A stretch of 63,684 bases of DNA from Beijerinckiaceae bacterium (lineage in GTDB: Bacteria > Pseudomonadota > Alphaproteobacteria > Rhizobiales > Beijerinckiaceae). Location of the stretch: the NCBI GenBank assembly GCA_004298435.1, contig SCSF01000126.1, forward strand, positions 1-63,684. Reading direction: 5' to 3'. The notes under the pieces were generated by a model, which saw only the letters and a program-made list of their open reading frames with translations, was not told where the DNA came from and searched no databases. A program made the translations under genes and the position numbers. Positions 7,861-19,638 of the stretch are shown here, in pieces (within the stretch, counting starts at the first letter, position 1; every line of letters starts with the position of its first letter).

Positions 7861-9681
7861 ATGTTCGAGAGCCTCTTCCAGTCCTTCGAAGACACGTCCG
7901 ATCCCAGTCAAGGAGCAGACCGCATCGCATCCTTGCGCGCCGAACTCGCACGCCTTGGACTCGACGGGTTTATTGTGCCCCGTGCCGACAAGCAGCAGAA
8001 CGAATATGTTCCGGCGAGCGAAGAGCGGCTTGCATGGCTCACCGGCTTCACCGGCTCCGCCGGGCTTGCTGTCGTCTTCAAAGACCGCGTCGCGCTTTTC
8101 GTCGATGGCCGTTATACGCTGCAAGTGCGCGAACAGGTCGATCTTGCCGTGGTTACACCGGTAGCTTTGGCGGAGACGAGTCCTGACAAATGGCTTTCGC
8201 AGAATTTATCCGCGGGCGCGAAACTGGGATACGATCCCTGGCTGCATACGCCGGGCCAGATCGAGCGCTTTGAAAAATCGGCTGCCACGGCGGGCGCGGA
8301 ACTCGTCGCTGTCGAACCCAACCCAATTGACGCAATCTGGCGCGACCGGCCAGCCCCGCCGCAAGGACGTGTCAGCCGGCATCTCCTTCGCCTTGCCGGC
8401 GAGTCGTCTCAGTCGAAGCTCGCCCGCATTGCAAATGCACTCGGCAAGGCCGACATGCTGCTCGTCAGCGATCCGCATGCCGTCGCCTGGACCTTCAACA
8501 TTCGCGGCAATGATGTCGCGCATACGCCTCTGCCGCTTTGCTTCGCGCTCATTCCGAAGGAAGGCGCGCCGCGCCTCTATGTCGACCCGGCCAAACTCGA
8601 TGATGATATCCGCGCCTATCTGACGGAATTCGCGACGCTGGTCGAGCCGGAGCGGCTCGAATCAGACATCGCTGATCTCGGCGCTGCGAAAAAGCAGGTT
8701 CTTTTCGACGCAGCAACTGCGCCGGAAAAGCTTACGAAGATACTGAAGGACGCCGGCGGCGGCGTGGAGGTCGGGCAAGATCCAATTGCGCTGATGAAGG
8801 CGCGCAAGAACAAGGCGGAACTCGAAGGCACGCGGCGTGCGCATCTGCGCGATGCGATCGCCATGGTGCGCTTTCTCCACTGGTTCGATGCCGAAGCGCC
8901 GAAAGGCAAGCTGACAGAGATCGATGCGGCGCGCGCGCTCGAAACATTCCGGCGCAAATCGCGAAAATTGAAGGACGTTTCGTTTCCGACAATTTCCGCG
9001 GCCGGTCCCAATTCCGCGATCCCGCATTATAGGGTCACCAATTCCTCCAATCGCAAGATCGGCAAAGGCATCTTTCTCGTCGATTCCGGCGCGCAATATG
9101 AGGATGGGACGACCGACATCACCCGCACGATCGCGATAGGCAAGCCGACCGCCGAAATGCGCGACCGCTATACGCGCGTGCTCAAGGGCAATATCGCGAT
9201 CAGCCGCGCCGTGTTCCCCAAGGGCACATCAGGCGCACAGATCGATGCTCTCGCCCGCAATCCACTGTGGCAGGCAGGACTCGATTTCGATCACGGCACC
9301 GGCCACGGGGTTGGCGCCTATCTCTCGGTGCATGAAGGTCCGCAGCGCATCGCCAAGACGGGCACAACGCCACTCGAATCCGGCATGATCATTTCGAACG
9401 AGCCGGGCTACTATAAAGCCGGGGATTTCGGCATCAGGATCGAAAATCTCGTCGTCGTCGAGCCGCGCAAGATCAAGGGCGGCGAACGCGACATGCTCGG
9501 GTTCGAAACCATTACGCTGGTGCCGATCGATACACGCCTCATCGATCTCAAGCTGCTCGATGTGGATGAACAGCGCTGGTTCAACGCCTATCACGCGCGC
9601 GTGCGCCAGGCGCTTTGGCCTTATCTCGAAGGCGATGTACGCAAATGGCTGAAGGCCGCGACGAAGCCGCTGGGGAAGTAA
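7861..9681 (+). CDS. pepP: Xaa-Pro aminopeptidase (aminopeptidase P family, M24B)
   Basis: A cytoplasmic metallopeptidase that removes an N-terminal residue preceding proline. The N-terminal creatinase-like domains (about 1-310) include FIVPRADKQQNEYVP and WLTGFTGSAG. The C-terminal pita-bread domain carries the metal ligands: DSGAQY and GTTDITRT (two Asp), GTGHGVGAYLSVHEGP (His) and NEPGYYKAGDFGIRIEN (two Glu). At 606 aa it is the long, three-domain eukaryote-like form frequent in alphaproteobacteria. The last codons are imperfectly duplicated about 215 bp downstream (9873-9897). Confidence 0.93.
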   Translation: MFESLFQSFEDTSDPSQGADRIASLRAELARLGLDGFIVPRADKQQNEYVPASEERLAWLTGFTGSAGLAVVFKDRVALFVDGRYTLQVREQVDLAVVTPVALAETSPDKWLSQNLSAGAKLGYDPWLHTPGQIERFEKSAATAGAELVAVEPNPIDAIWRDRPAPPQGRVSRHLLRLAGESSQSKLARIANALGKADMLLVSDPHAVAWTFNIRGNDVAHTPLPLCFALIPKEGAPRLYVDPAKLDDDIRAYLTEFATLVEPERLESDIADLGAAKKQVLFDAATAPEKLTKILKDAGGGVEVGQDPIALMKARKNKAELEGTRRAHLRDAIAMVRFLHWFDAEAPKGKLTEIDAARALETFRRKSRKLKDVSFPTISAAGPNSAIPHYRVTNSSNRKIGKGIFLVDSGAQYEDGTTDITRTIAIGKPTAEMRDRYTRVLKGNIAISRAVFPKGTSGAQIDALARNPLWQAGLDFDHGTGHGVGAYLSVHEGPQRIAKTGTTPLESGMIISNEPGYYKAGDFGIRIENLVVVEPRKIKGGERDMLGFETITLVPIDTRLIDLKLLDVDEQRWFNAYHARVRQALWPYLEGDVRKWLKAATKPLGK

Positions 9682-9682
9682 G

Positions 9683-9720
9683 CCCCTCTCCCCGCATGCG
9701 GGGAGAGGCTGGGTGAGGGG
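9683..9720. repeat. palindromic intergenic element, copy A
   Basis: CCTCTCCCCGCATGCGGGGAGAGG forms a near-perfect hairpin, followed by CTGGGTGAGGGGC. A second copy in the opposite orientation lies at 9797-9833. Pairs of such elements resemble REP/BIME sequences. It begins 2 bp after the aminopeptidase stop and could terminate its transcript. Confidence 0.75.
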
Positions 9721-9796
9721 CGTAGTGAGTAGCTGCAATGCATGAGGTTATATCTGCCTGGGCTTGCTCGTGGCGATGTCGAGGCAAAATCGCCCG

Positions 9797-9833
9797 GCCC
9801 CTCACCTTACCTCTCCCCGCACGCGGGGAGAGG
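9797..9833. repeat. palindromic intergenic element, copy B (inverted relative to copy A)
   Basis: GCCCCTCACCTTACCTCTCC runs into CCGCACGCGGGGAGAGG; its reverse complement matches copy A at nearly every position, including the hairpin and the GTGAGGGG tail. The inverted pair can fold together or separately. It lies between two convergent genes (pepP and ligA). Confidence 0.75.
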
Positions 9834-9908
9834 AGCGGCAGACGCCGCACTCACCTTGAATCACTGGAAAACGCGACGAAGCCGCTGGGGAGGTAGGTGC
9901 GCACGCCA

Positions 9909-12026
<2,118 letters not shown>

Positions 12027-12048
12027 TTAGCACGCCATAACAGCACCG

Positions 12049-13335
12049 TCATCGATAGCCGAAGACGCGCTCATAGCGCGCGATCTCCTCCGGCGGCCCG
12101 GAGAATTTCGCCGGATTATCCGAAAGCTTCACAGCCGGACGGCCTTCGACTTCCGCGACCTTGCAGACGAGCGATGGCGGCGGGTGATCAAAGGCCGAAC
12201 CCTCCGGCGCACAGCCGACGAAATCATTGGTGAGATCAGTGCCCCAGCCGATTGAAACCTGTGTGTGGCCCCGCAGATGCCTTACCGAGGCTTCAATCGA
12301 ATCGGTGGTCATCGCATCCGAAAGCACGATCAGCTTGCGCATGGGATCGCGTCCGCGGCTGGCCCACCATTCGATCAATTGTTCTGCGCCTTCGACCGGC
12401 GGCTTCGAGTCGGGCCGCGCGCCCGTCCAGTCGGCGATCCAGTCGGGTGCGCCGCTCAGAAAATTCGTTGTGCCAAAGGTGTCGGGCAAGAGAATCCGCA
12501 GATTGCCCTGATAGAGCTTGGCCCAGTCTCGCAGCACTGTATAGGGTGCTGCGGCGAGCACCTCATCAGAGTCTGCAAGCGCCGCATAGACCATCGGCAG
12601 TTCGTGCGCATTGGTGCCGATCGCTTCGAGCCCTGTGTCCATCGCATGTTTGACGTTGGACGTTCCGAAGAAGGCAGGTCCGAGCCCTTCCTGCAAGGCT
12701 TCGAGGCACCAGCGCTGCCACAAAAATCCGTGCCGCCTACGCGTGCCGAAATCGGCAAGACGCAGCGGACCTTCCGCCGCCAATCTGCGAAGCCGCTCGA
12801 TCTTGCTCCAGAGTTTCGATTTGGCGCGTGCGTAAAGCATATCCAGTGTGAACCGGCGCATGCCAGACATGGCCTTGCGGGCCATCAACTCGTTGAGGAT
12901 CGCAAGCGCCGGAACTTCCCACATGGTCGTTCCGGTCCATGCCCCTTCGAAACGCAGATCGAATTGTCCGTCGCGCTGCGAAAGCTCGAAAGGCGGCAAC
13001 TCAAAGCGCGACAGGAAATCGATAAACCCCGGCTCGAAGATCCGCGCCTTGCCATAGAACATATTGCCGGCGAGCCAGATCAGCTCATTCCTCGCGAAAC
13101 GAAGACCGCGCGCATGATCGAGCTGGGCGCGTACCTGCGCCTCATCAATCAGATCCGCGATCCTGATCGCCGGGGTGCGGTTGATGAGCGCGAAGGTGGC
13201 CCGTACACCGGGCTTATGCTTCCAGATCATCTGGAGCATCAGCAATTTGTAGAAATCCGTATCGAGCAGCGTCCGAATGATCGGATCAATGCGAAAAGCG
13301 TGGTTATAGGCGCGCGTGGCGAGATCGGGGACCAT
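12049..13335 (-). CDS. pncB: nicotinate phosphoribosyltransferase PncB
   Basis: Converts nicotinate and PRPP to nicotinate mononucleotide in the NAD salvage (Preiss-Handler) pathway. Typical N-terminus [18 protein letters not shown], the motif [13 protein letters not shown] around the regulatory His, and the PRPP-side segment [13 protein letters not shown] are visible. The start at 13335 ([14 protein letters not shown]) is preferred over 13368 because GGGAAAG lies just upstream and the extra 11 residues look non-coding. It lies between recN and ligA; NAD supply to the NAD-dependent ligase is a thematic link only. Confidence 0.96.
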   Translation of the reverse strand: MVPDLATRAYNHAFRIDPIIRTLLDTDFYKLLMLQMIWKHKPGVRATFALINRTPAIRIADLIDEAQVRAQLDHARGLRFARNELIWLAGNMFYGKARIFEPGFIDFLSRFELPPFELSQRDGQFDLRFEGAWTGTTMWEVPALAILNELMARKAMSGMRRFTLDMLYARAKSKLWSKIERLRRLAAEGPLRLADFGTRRRHGFLWQRWCLEALQEGLGPAFFGTSNVKHAMDTGLEAIGTNAHELPMVYAALADSDEVLAAAPYTVLRDWAKLYQGNLRILLPDTFGTTNFLSGAPDWIADWTGARPDSKPPVEGAEQLIEWWASRGRDPMRKLIVLSDAMTTDSIEASVRHLRGHTQVSIGWGTDLTNDFVGCAPEGSAFDHPPPSLVCKVAEVEGRPAVKLSDNPAKFSGPPEEIARYERVFGYR

Positions 13336-13391
13336 GACTTTCCCGTAAACAGCAGATGCAGGCGGCATTAAAGAGTGCGTGGCGCCATACT

Positions 13392-15062
13392 CTACACCGT
13401 TCCGTCAAGCAGGCGGCCAGCGGCGGCGCGCGCCTCCTCCGTGATCGTCGCGCCGGCAAGCATGCGCGCGATCTCCTCGCGGCGCGCCTTCTGCCCCAGA
13501 TGCGTCACCCGCGTTGCGACGCGCGTCCCGTCATCCAACGGACCCTTGGCGATGCGGAAATGCTTTTTGGCCTGCGCCGCCACCTGTGGCGCATGGGTGA
13601 CGGCAAGCACCTGAACGCCCGATGCGAGCCGCGCCAGCCGCTGGCCGATGGCTTCCGCCACGGCGCCGCCGGCGCCTGTGTCGATTTCGTCGAAGACCAA
13701 AGTGGGAGCCGAACCGCGATCCGCCAGCACAACCTTCAAGGCCAGCATGAAGCGCGCGAGTTCGCCACCCGAGGCAACCTTCATCAATGGCCCCGGCTTC
13801 GTGCCCGGATTTGTCTTCACCCAGAATTCGAGCTGGTCGATACCCGATGGGCCGGGCGATGCGCCCTCGGGCCTGAAATGAACGAGGAAACTCGCGCCTT
13901 CAAGCTTCAATGGAGCGAGCTCGGAATTGACCGCCTTTTCAAGCTCTCTGGCAGCCACCTTGCGGCGATCCGAGAGACCGCGGGCAGCACTGTCATAAGT
14001 CTTTTGCGCTGTTGCCACGGCTTTCTCGAGCTGCCTCAAATGCACCTCGCCAGCATCGAGCGCGGCAAGATCGCCTTGCAGCTTATCCGCAAGTTCAGCC
14101 AGGGCATCGACCGCAACATTGTATTTCCGCCCGGCGGCGCGCAGCGCGAAAAGCCGCTCCTCCACCATTTCAAGTTCGTTCTTGTCATAATGGGCAAGCC
14201 GCAGCGCTTCACCAAGCGCCTGCCCTGCGCTGTCGAACGCGTTGAGCGCCGCATCGAGCGCGAGCAGCGGCGGTGCAATCAGCTCCGGCGCCTGAACCTG
14301 CCGGCGTTCGAGCCGCCGCATGACGGACGAAAGAGCCGACAACATCGAACCATCGCCGGCTATCGCCTCATAGGCATCGCGCAACTCGCCATTGACCTTT
14401 TCGGCCTGCATCATCGCGGTACGCCGCTCGGCCAGCGCCGACTCCTCCCCCGGCACGGGCGCGAGCTTCGTCAGTTCCGCATGGGCGTGGCGCAGATAGT
14501 CGGCCTCGCTTCGGGCCGCTTCGAGCCGCGCCTGTTCCTGCGCGAAGGCATCGCGGGCGGCGTGCAGAGCTGTATGGGCGTCGCGCACTTGCGCACATTC
14601 AGCCAAAAGGCCGCCGAAGGCATCGATGAGCTGGCGATGGGTGCCGGCATCGACAAGCGCGCGATCATCGTGCTGGCCGTGGATTTCGACGAGCCCTCGC
14701 GCGATGGAGCGTAAAGTCTGGGCGCTCACAGGCTGATCGTTAACGAAGGCGCGGGTCCGCCCATCCGCCATCTGGATGCGCCGCAGGATGAGTTCGCCAT
14801 CCGACTCTATGTCCTGGGCGCGCGCCGCAACGATCGCGGGATGTTCAATCGACAAATCGAAAACAGCCGTGACCTGCCCCTGCTCCTCGCCATGACGAAC
14901 CAGAGAGCCATCGCCGCGCCCTCCAAGGCTCAGCGAGAACGCATCGAGAAGGATGGATTTGCCAGCGCCCGTCTCGCCGGTGAGAATGGTAAGCCCCGGC
15001 TCGAATTCGAGATCGAGCCTGTCGATCAGCACAATGTCCCTGATGGCGAGCTGAACGAGCAT
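13392..15062 (-). CDS. recN: DNA repair protein RecN
   Basis: SMC-like ATPase that acts at double-strand breaks. Walker A is [15 protein letters not shown] (about 29-43), a long coiled coil occupies the middle, the signature region is [14 protein letters not shown], and Walker B is [20 protein letters not shown], followed by [13 protein letters not shown]. At 556 aa it is full length. It lies downstream of bamD on the same strand, as usual in Rhizobiales, but 313 bp separate them and include a dispersed repeat, so recN may have its own promoter. Confidence 0.98.
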   Translation of the reverse strand: MLVQLAIRDIVLIDRLDLEFEPGLTILTGETGAGKSILLDAFSLSLGGRGDGSLVRHGEEQGQVTAVFDLSIEHPAIVAARAQDIESDGELILRRIQMADGRTRAFVNDQPVSAQTLRSIARGLVEIHGQHDDRALVDAGTHRQLIDAFGGLLAECAQVRDAHTALHAARDAFAQEQARLEAARSEADYLRHAHAELTKLAPVPGEESALAERRTAMMQAEKVNGELRDAYEAIAGDGSMLSALSSVMRRLERRQVQAPELIAPPLLALDAALNAFDSAGQALGEALRLAHYDKNELEMVEERLFALRAAGRKYNVAVDALAELADKLQGDLAALDAGEVHLRQLEKAVATAQKTYDSAARGLSDRRKVAARELEKAVNSELAPLKLEGASFLVHFRPEGASPGPSGIDQLEFWVKTNPGTKPGPLMKVASGGELARFMLALKVVLADRGSAPTLVFDEIDTGAGGAVAEAIGQRLARLASGVQVLAVTHAPQVAAQAKKHFRIAKGPLDDGTRVATRVTHLGQKARREEIARMLAGATITEEARAAAGRLLDGTV

Positions 15063-15375
15063 ATGAAATCACGCCGCTCGCCGGCGGCAGCCGGGAGCCC
15101 TCGGATGTGGCGAATGCCAGATACGCAGCAGCGGCGCCCCCTTATGACGTCTCCCGAACGAAGCGGCTTCCGGCCCGCATAAAGAAAACGCGCCGAAAAC
15201 AAATATGCAGGGCTGCGGTTCCGATCCTATCAGAATCGAAGCGGCCCCGAAGCGTCTTCGAGCGAGATCGTTTGAGAATAGTTTTGGAGTCACAATGGGG
15301 GTAAACATAGAACAAATTACGGCGAGACGGAAGGGAGGAAGCGCTGCCTCTCCCGTGCCGCTTGGCAAAGGCCTC
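15063..15375. other. bamD-recN intergenic region
   Basis: No gene is seen. It holds a diverged copy of the dispersed repeat (15154-15260) and otherwise unremarkable sequence. It probably carries the end of the bamD transcript and a recN promoter, neither of which I can pinpoint. No SOS (LexA) box of the alphaproteobacterial GTTC-N7-GTTC type was clearly seen. Confidence 0.4.
15154..15260 (+). repeat. dispersed intergenic repeat, copy 2 (diverged)
   Basis: GAACGAAGCGGCTTCCGGCC aligns with the CAAGCGAAGTGGATTTCCGG part of copy 1, then AAAGAAAACGCGCCGAAAAC, then the hairpin GGTTCCGATCCTATCAGAATC. More diverged than copies 1 and 4. Confidence 0.6.
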
Positions 15376-16290
15376 TCAGCCCACTCCCAACTTGTGGAAA
15401 GTTCTGGAGATCCAGGAGCTCTTGTCTTCATGCGGCGAGAGCCCGCCCTTCTTCAAGCGCGCATAGGCGTCCTTGTACCAGACCGAATCGGGGTAGTTGT
15501 GGCCGAGCACCGCCGCTGCGGTCTGTGCCTCGTTGACAATGCCGAGCGCGAGATAGGCCTCGGTCAGCCGTTCCAGCGCCTCCTCGGCATGGCGGGTCGT
15601 CTGATATTTCGCAAGAACTTCACGGAAGCGGTTGATCGCGCCGGTATAATCGCGATGCTCCAGATAATAGCGCCCGATCATCATATCGCGGCCGGCAAGC
15701 TGATCGCGCGCCACATTCAGCTTGTAGCGCGCGTCGTCGGCGTATTCCGACTTCGGAAATTTTGCGATCAGATCGGCAAAGACCTTGGCGGCCTTTTCGG
15801 CGCGATCCTGATCGCGGGTGATATCCGGGATCTGGTTATAATAGGACATGCCCTCGATATAATAGGCATAGTCGAGATCCGGAGCCTTTGCGAAAAGCTT
15901 AATATAGCGCTGGCATGAGCCGATCGCATCATCATACTTGCCGTTCTTGAATTGGCTGAAGGCCGCCAGCAGCAAGGCTTTGCGCTGCCATTGCGTGTAC
16001 TGATCCTGCTTTTCGAGCTGATCGAACTTTTTGGCCGCGGTGTCGTAATCCTGCTTGTGGAGGCCGGCGAGGCCCTGATCGTAAAGTTTCGCCGGCGGCA
16101 CGTCGGGAATGATCTTTGGCGAATATTTCTCGGCAAACCAGCTACTTGGATCCAGAGAATCGAATGACACGCAGGCGCCCAGGGGCAGCGTGAGCGCGAT
16201 CGCCACAAACAGCCGCGAGAGGCGACGGCCACCCTCCGGATAGTTTCGCAGAGCAACAGAAACGAAATTCACGCGATGCGGCTCATCCAT
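15376..16290 (-). CDS. bamD: outer membrane assembly lipoprotein BamD
   Basis: Lipoprotein of the BAM complex that folds beta-barrel proteins into the outer membrane; it faces the periplasm. The lipobox LPLGAC follows a hydrophobic stretch (RLFVAIALTLPLGAC), and the mature part is a chain of TPR-like helices (KLYDQGLAGLHKQDYDTAAKKF; YYIEGMSYYNQIP; ARYKLNVARDQLAGRDMMIG), ending at the usual position. The ATG at 16290 is chosen; 16329 and an in-frame GTG at 16269 are alternatives, because the N-region before the signal sequence is long for all of them. It lies downstream of lpxC as in other Rhizobiales. Confidence 0.93.
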   Translation of the reverse strand: MDEPHRVNFVSVALRNYPEGGRRLSRLFVAIALTLPLGACVSFDSLDPSSWFAEKYSPKIIPDVPPAKLYDQGLAGLHKQDYDTAAKKFDQLEKQDQYTQWQRKALLLAAFSQFKNGKYDDAIGSCQRYIKLFAKAPDLDYAYYIEGMSYYNQIPDITRDQDRAEKAAKVFADLIAKFPKSEYADDARYKLNVARDQLAGRDMMIGRYYLEHRDYTGAINRFREVLAKYQTTRHAEEALERLTEAYLALGIVNEAQTAAAVLGHNYPDSVWYKDAYARLKKGGLSPHEDKSSWISRTFHKLGVG

Positions 16291-16518
16291 GACTCGGTAT
16301 CGACCCCCGGGGCAGCAGAATTCATGCAATCGATACGGCGGCGTAGACCGGCTTATCGCTCAAGCGCCCATCGTGGCATTTTCATTAGCGCAAGACTTCA
16401 GACAGCGCTACCTGTCGTCACCCCGATAGCCGGCATTTCTGTGGCAGGATCGGCAGATCCCCCCAGTCTGTCTCGGCAAAGTCGCTGTTGTGATGACGAC
16501 TTTTGCCCGCGCCGTGCA

Positions 16519-17460
16519 TCAGACCGAGAGCCAGTTCTCCACATGGGCCGGATTGACCGCCGGAATGCGCGCCGGAACCAGATCGACCTGCTGAAAGGCC
16601 GAGGGGTCGGAAAAAAGCGCCTTCAGGACTGCCACATTCATGCGATGCCCCCCGCAATGTGAGCGGAACTGCCCGATGATACGCCCGCCTGCCAGCGCCA
16701 GATCGCCGATCGCGTCCAGAACCTTGTGCCGGACGAATTCGTCGGCGTAGCGCAGCCCTTCCGGATTGAGGACCCGCTCGCCTTGCAGGGCTATTGTGTT
16801 CTCGAGGGAGGCGCCAAGCGCGAAGCCTGCTTTGCAGAGCCGCTCAACATCGGCGAGGAAGCCGAAAGTTCTGGCGCGAGCCAGTTCGCGCCGGAAAAGT
16901 CCAGGCACGAGGTCGATCGACTTTTTCTGCCGGCCGATGGCGGCGCAATCGAAATCGATCTCGACATCGAGATGCAAACCCGTCTCGTCTGCATCCTCCG
17001 CCGGACGCAATTCACAGAAGCTGCGCCCGTTTACGACGCGCACTGGCCTGACGACCTTGATGTAGCGGCAAGGCGCCGAGAGCATCTCTATGCCGGCCTC
17101 ATCGATAAGATCGACGAATTGCGCGGCAGACCCATCCATGATTGGAACTTCAGGCCCGTCGATCTCGACAAGCGCATTGTCGATGCCGAGCCCCCGAAAA
17201 GCCGCGAGCAGATGCTCGATAGTCGCGACGCTCGCTTGCGCCCCGTCGCCAATCACCGTGCATAGTTCGGTCATAATAACCCGCGACCAATGCGCGGCGA
17301 TCGTCCTCGGCTTGCGGCCGGGAAGCCCGGTGCGGCAGAATCGAATGCCGGTGTCGGCTTCGGCGGGATGCAGAACGATGGAAACGGCGGCATTTGAATG
17401 GACGCCAATTCCGGACATTATCGCCGGGTTTCTGAGCGTCGTCTGTCGCCCCAAATTCAT
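16519..17460 (-). CDS. lpxC: UDP-3-O-acyl-N-acetylglucosamine deacetylase LpxC
   Basis: Committed zinc-dependent step of lipid A synthesis. Zinc ligands are visible in ATIEHLLAAFRGLGIDN and RHKVLDAIGDLALAG (His and Asp), and the catalytic His in HCGGHRMN. EIDGPEVPIMDGSA is also characteristic. The start at 17460 (MNLGRQTTLRNPA) fits the family N-terminus; the longer frame to 17496 adds 12 unlikely residues. It follows ftsZ, with the ftsZ terminator between them, so lpxC probably has its own promoter in 17460-17690. Confidence 0.97.
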   Translation of the reverse strand: MNLGRQTTLRNPAIMSGIGVHSNAAVSIVLHPAEADTGIRFCRTGLPGRKPRTIAAHWSRVIMTELCTVIGDGAQASVATIEHLLAAFRGLGIDNALVEIDGPEVPIMDGSAAQFVDLIDEAGIEMLSAPCRYIKVVRPVRVVNGRSFCELRPAEDADETGLHLDVEIDFDCAAIGRQKKSIDLVPGLFRRELARARTFGFLADVERLCKAGFALGASLENTIALQGERVLNPEGLRYADEFVRHKVLDAIGDLALAGGRIIGQFRSHCGGHRMNVAVLKALFSDPSAFQQVDLVPARIPAVNPAHVENWLSV

Positions 17461-17680
17461 TCCTGCGCCCGCTTGCCGGTGCGGCCAGATCTGCAAAGCG
17501 GATAAGGCCGGAATATTGTCAAAACCACGAGTCTGGCTCGCTTTGTTTGACGTGTCCGGACCCTACGCCGCCCCTCGGGGCGGACCAAATCAAGCTTCTT
17601 AACGGTACTGTTACAGTCGCGGTTTCTGTGGCCCAGCCCCGAACTCATTGCATCGCCACGGCCGAACCGGAGGCGACTTC

Positions 17681-17735
17681 GCGCAACAAAAAACAGAGCC
17701 CCGGTTCCGACTCCGCCAGAACCGAGGCTCCAAAT
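17681..17735. repeat. dispersed intergenic repeat, copy 3 (hairpin part)
   Basis: Contains AACAAAAAACAGAGCC and the hairpin GGTTCCGACTCCGCCAGAACC with GAGCC/GGCTC outer arms, as in copies 1 and 4. Only the hairpin half is preserved. It coincides with the ftsZ terminator. Confidence 0.7.
17685..17730 (-). terminator. intrinsic terminator after ftsZ
   Basis: On the minus strand the sequence is GAGCC-t-CGGTTC, a loop of about 13 nt, then GAACCG-GGGCTC, followed directly by TGTTTTTTGTT. This long GC-rich stem with a U-run, 37 bp after the ftsZ stop, fits a Rho-independent terminator. It appears to be an adapted copy of the dispersed repeat. Confidence 0.8.
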
Positions 17736-17766
17736 TGTGCAAAGCTGGCTGCCGCAATCGTTTACA

Positions 17767-19530
17767 TCAATTCGATTGCCGACGCAGAAATGCGGGGATT
17801 TCGAGTTGATCCTCCTCGACAGCGCGCGGCGGAATCACCCGGCCTTGCGGATCGAGCGGCTGCTGCACATGGCGTCCCTGGTGTACGGGGCGTTTGCTGT
17901 ATTCCGCATGGATCGAATTAGGCTGCACAGCGCCGGGTTGCGCCTGAGGCGCTTGCGCGGTCTGACGCACGGGCGGCAGCGCCTGGGTCGGCATCTTCGG
18001 CGGCAGTTCGCGCACATTCGCCACGGGCTCTTCCTGCCGGCTCACGCCGAAGGCTGCAAGCCGCTCAAGCAAGGTCCGCCGCTTGACCTCATGCGCCGGT
18101 TCCTGCAAGTCGCCGCGCTGGGCGCGGATCTGCTTCTGGGCCGGCATCGGCAGATCTTCGATCTGCGGCATCCGCTGCGCCCGAACAACGGGCGCTTCAG
18201 GCGCCGGGGGGATAAAGGGTCCCTCCGCGTAGGTTTGCACCTCTTGTTGCGGCGCTGCGACCGGCTCGACAAAATGATGGTTGTGCGGCGCGGCGGGCTG
18301 CACCTGGACGCCTCTCGGGCTCATCATTGGCGCGGCGGCCGGCGCTTGCGCATAACTCTGCACCGGCGCGGCGACAGGTTCCGCGAACGTTTCGGGATAG
18401 GCTTCTTCATAGGTTTCCGGCGCGGGCTGCGGAGCCTGCCGTTGTTCTGCGCGCGGCGCAGCAAAGCGCGACATCTCCGTCTGGCGCGCGGCAGCCTGGG
18501 CGCGCAACCGGTTGGCGGCTTCCGCGATCCGCTCCTCGGCCGCGTCGAACTCCTGCTGCTCCGCCGGCCGGTCGATACCAGTGGCGACGACAGACACACG
18601 AACGATCCCGTCGAGGTTTTCGTCGAAGGTTGCGCCAAGGATAATGTTGGCGTCCTCATCGACCTCCTGCCTGATGCGGCTCGCCGCCTCATCGACTTCA
18701 TAAAGCGTGAGATCGTTGCCGCCGGTGATCGAGATCAGAAGGCCGCGCGCGCCGCGCATTGAAACTTCGTCGAGCAGCGGATTGGCGATTGCCGCCTCGG
18801 CCGCGAGGATCGCGCGCCTTTCGCCCGTCGCCTCGCCGGTCCCCATCATCGCCTTGCCCATCTCGCGCATGATGGCGCGCACATCGGCGAAGTCGAGATT
18901 GATCAGGCCTTCCTTCACCATCAGATCGGTGATGCAGGCAACGCCGGAATAAAGTACCTGGTCGGCCATCGAAAAGGCATCGGCGAAAGTGGTCTTTTCG
19001 TTGGCGATGCGGAACAGGTTCTGATTGGGGATTACAATCAGCGTATCCACCGCGTTTTGCAGTTCGATGATGCCGGACTCGGCGATGCGCATGCGCCGGG
19101 CGCCTTCGAATTGGAAAGGCTTGGTGACGACGCCGACCGTCAATATGCCCATTTCACGCGCCGCATTCGCGATGACGGGCGCTGCGCCGGTGCCGGTGCC
19201 ACCCCCCATGCCAGCAGTGACGAAGACCATGTGCGCACCGGACAGGTGATCGCGGATCTCTTCCATCACTTCCTGCGCGGCGGCGCGGCCGACTTCCGGC
19301 TGCGATCCTGCGCCGAGACCTTCCGTGACCTGCAAGCCCATCTGGATGATGCGCTCTGCACGCGAGGATGCGAGCGCCTGCGCGTCCGTATTCGCGACAA
19401 CGAAATCGACGCCGATCAGGCCCGACACGATCATGTTATTGACGGCATTGCCTCCCGCACCGCCGACGCCGCACACCATGATGCGCGGTTTGAGTTCCCG
19501 CAATTCGGGAGCCTTAAGATTGATGGTCAT
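17767..19530 (-). CDS. ftsZ: cell division protein FtsZ
   Basis: Tubulin-like GTPase that forms the division ring. The G-loop and tubulin signature [13 protein letters not shown] (about 108-120), the N-terminal [16 protein letters not shown]-like nucleotide site ([15 protein letters not shown]) and the T7 loop [11 protein letters not shown] are present. A long Pro/Gln/Ala-rich linker (about 330-570), typical of Rhizobiales, leads to the conserved C-terminal peptide ending [12 protein letters not shown], the site for FtsA and other partners. At 587 aa it is the long FtsZ form. It follows ftsA by 108 bp and ends in a strong terminator. Confidence 0.99.
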   Translation of the reverse strand: MTINLKAPELRELKPRIMVCGVGGAGGNAVNNMIVSGLIGVDFVVANTDAQALASSRAERIIQMGLQVTEGLGAGSQPEVGRAAAQEVMEEIRDHLSGAHMVFVTAGMGGGTGTGAAPVIANAAREMGILTVGVVTKPFQFEGARRMRIAESGIIELQNAVDTLIVIPNQNLFRIANEKTTFADAFSMADQVLYSGVACITDLMVKEGLINLDFADVRAIMREMGKAMMGTGEATGERRAILAAEAAIANPLLDEVSMRGARGLLISITGGNDLTLYEVDEAASRIRQEVDEDANIILGATFDENLDGIVRVSVVATGIDRPAEQQEFDAAEERIAEAANRLRAQAAARQTEMSRFAAPRAEQRQAPQPAPETYEEAYPETFAEPVAAPVQSYAQAPAAAPMMSPRGVQVQPAAPHNHHFVEPVAAPQQEVQTYAEGPFIPPAPEAPVVRAQRMPQIEDLPMPAQKQIRAQRGDLQEPAHEVKRRTLLERLAAFGVSRQEEPVANVRELPPKMPTQALPPVRQTAQAPQAQPGAVQPNSIHAEYSKRPVHQGRHVQQPLDPQGRVIPPRAVEEDQLEIPAFLRRQSN

Positions 19531-19638
19531 CGTCTGGCCTCTCGTTGGAGCGGCCTTCCGGGTCGCTCGCGTTGTTTTCCATGTTGCCGCAAGAAAAACG
19601 AATCAGCCGCCGCGCTTCTTCGTAATCCTTCTTACCAA

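Noticed and set aside
9683-9833. CRISPR-like repeats
   Set aside because: Only two palindromic units in opposite orientation, with unequal spacing and no cas genes; fits REP/BIME elements.
12265-13371. 368-codon open frame on + opposite pncB
   Set aside because: Antisense shadow; pncB motifs on the minus strand are clear.
13356-14714. 452-codon open frame on + opposite recN
   Set aside because: Antisense shadow of a high-GC gene; recN on the minus strand has all family motifs and the + translation is Arg/His-rich without any recognisable domain.
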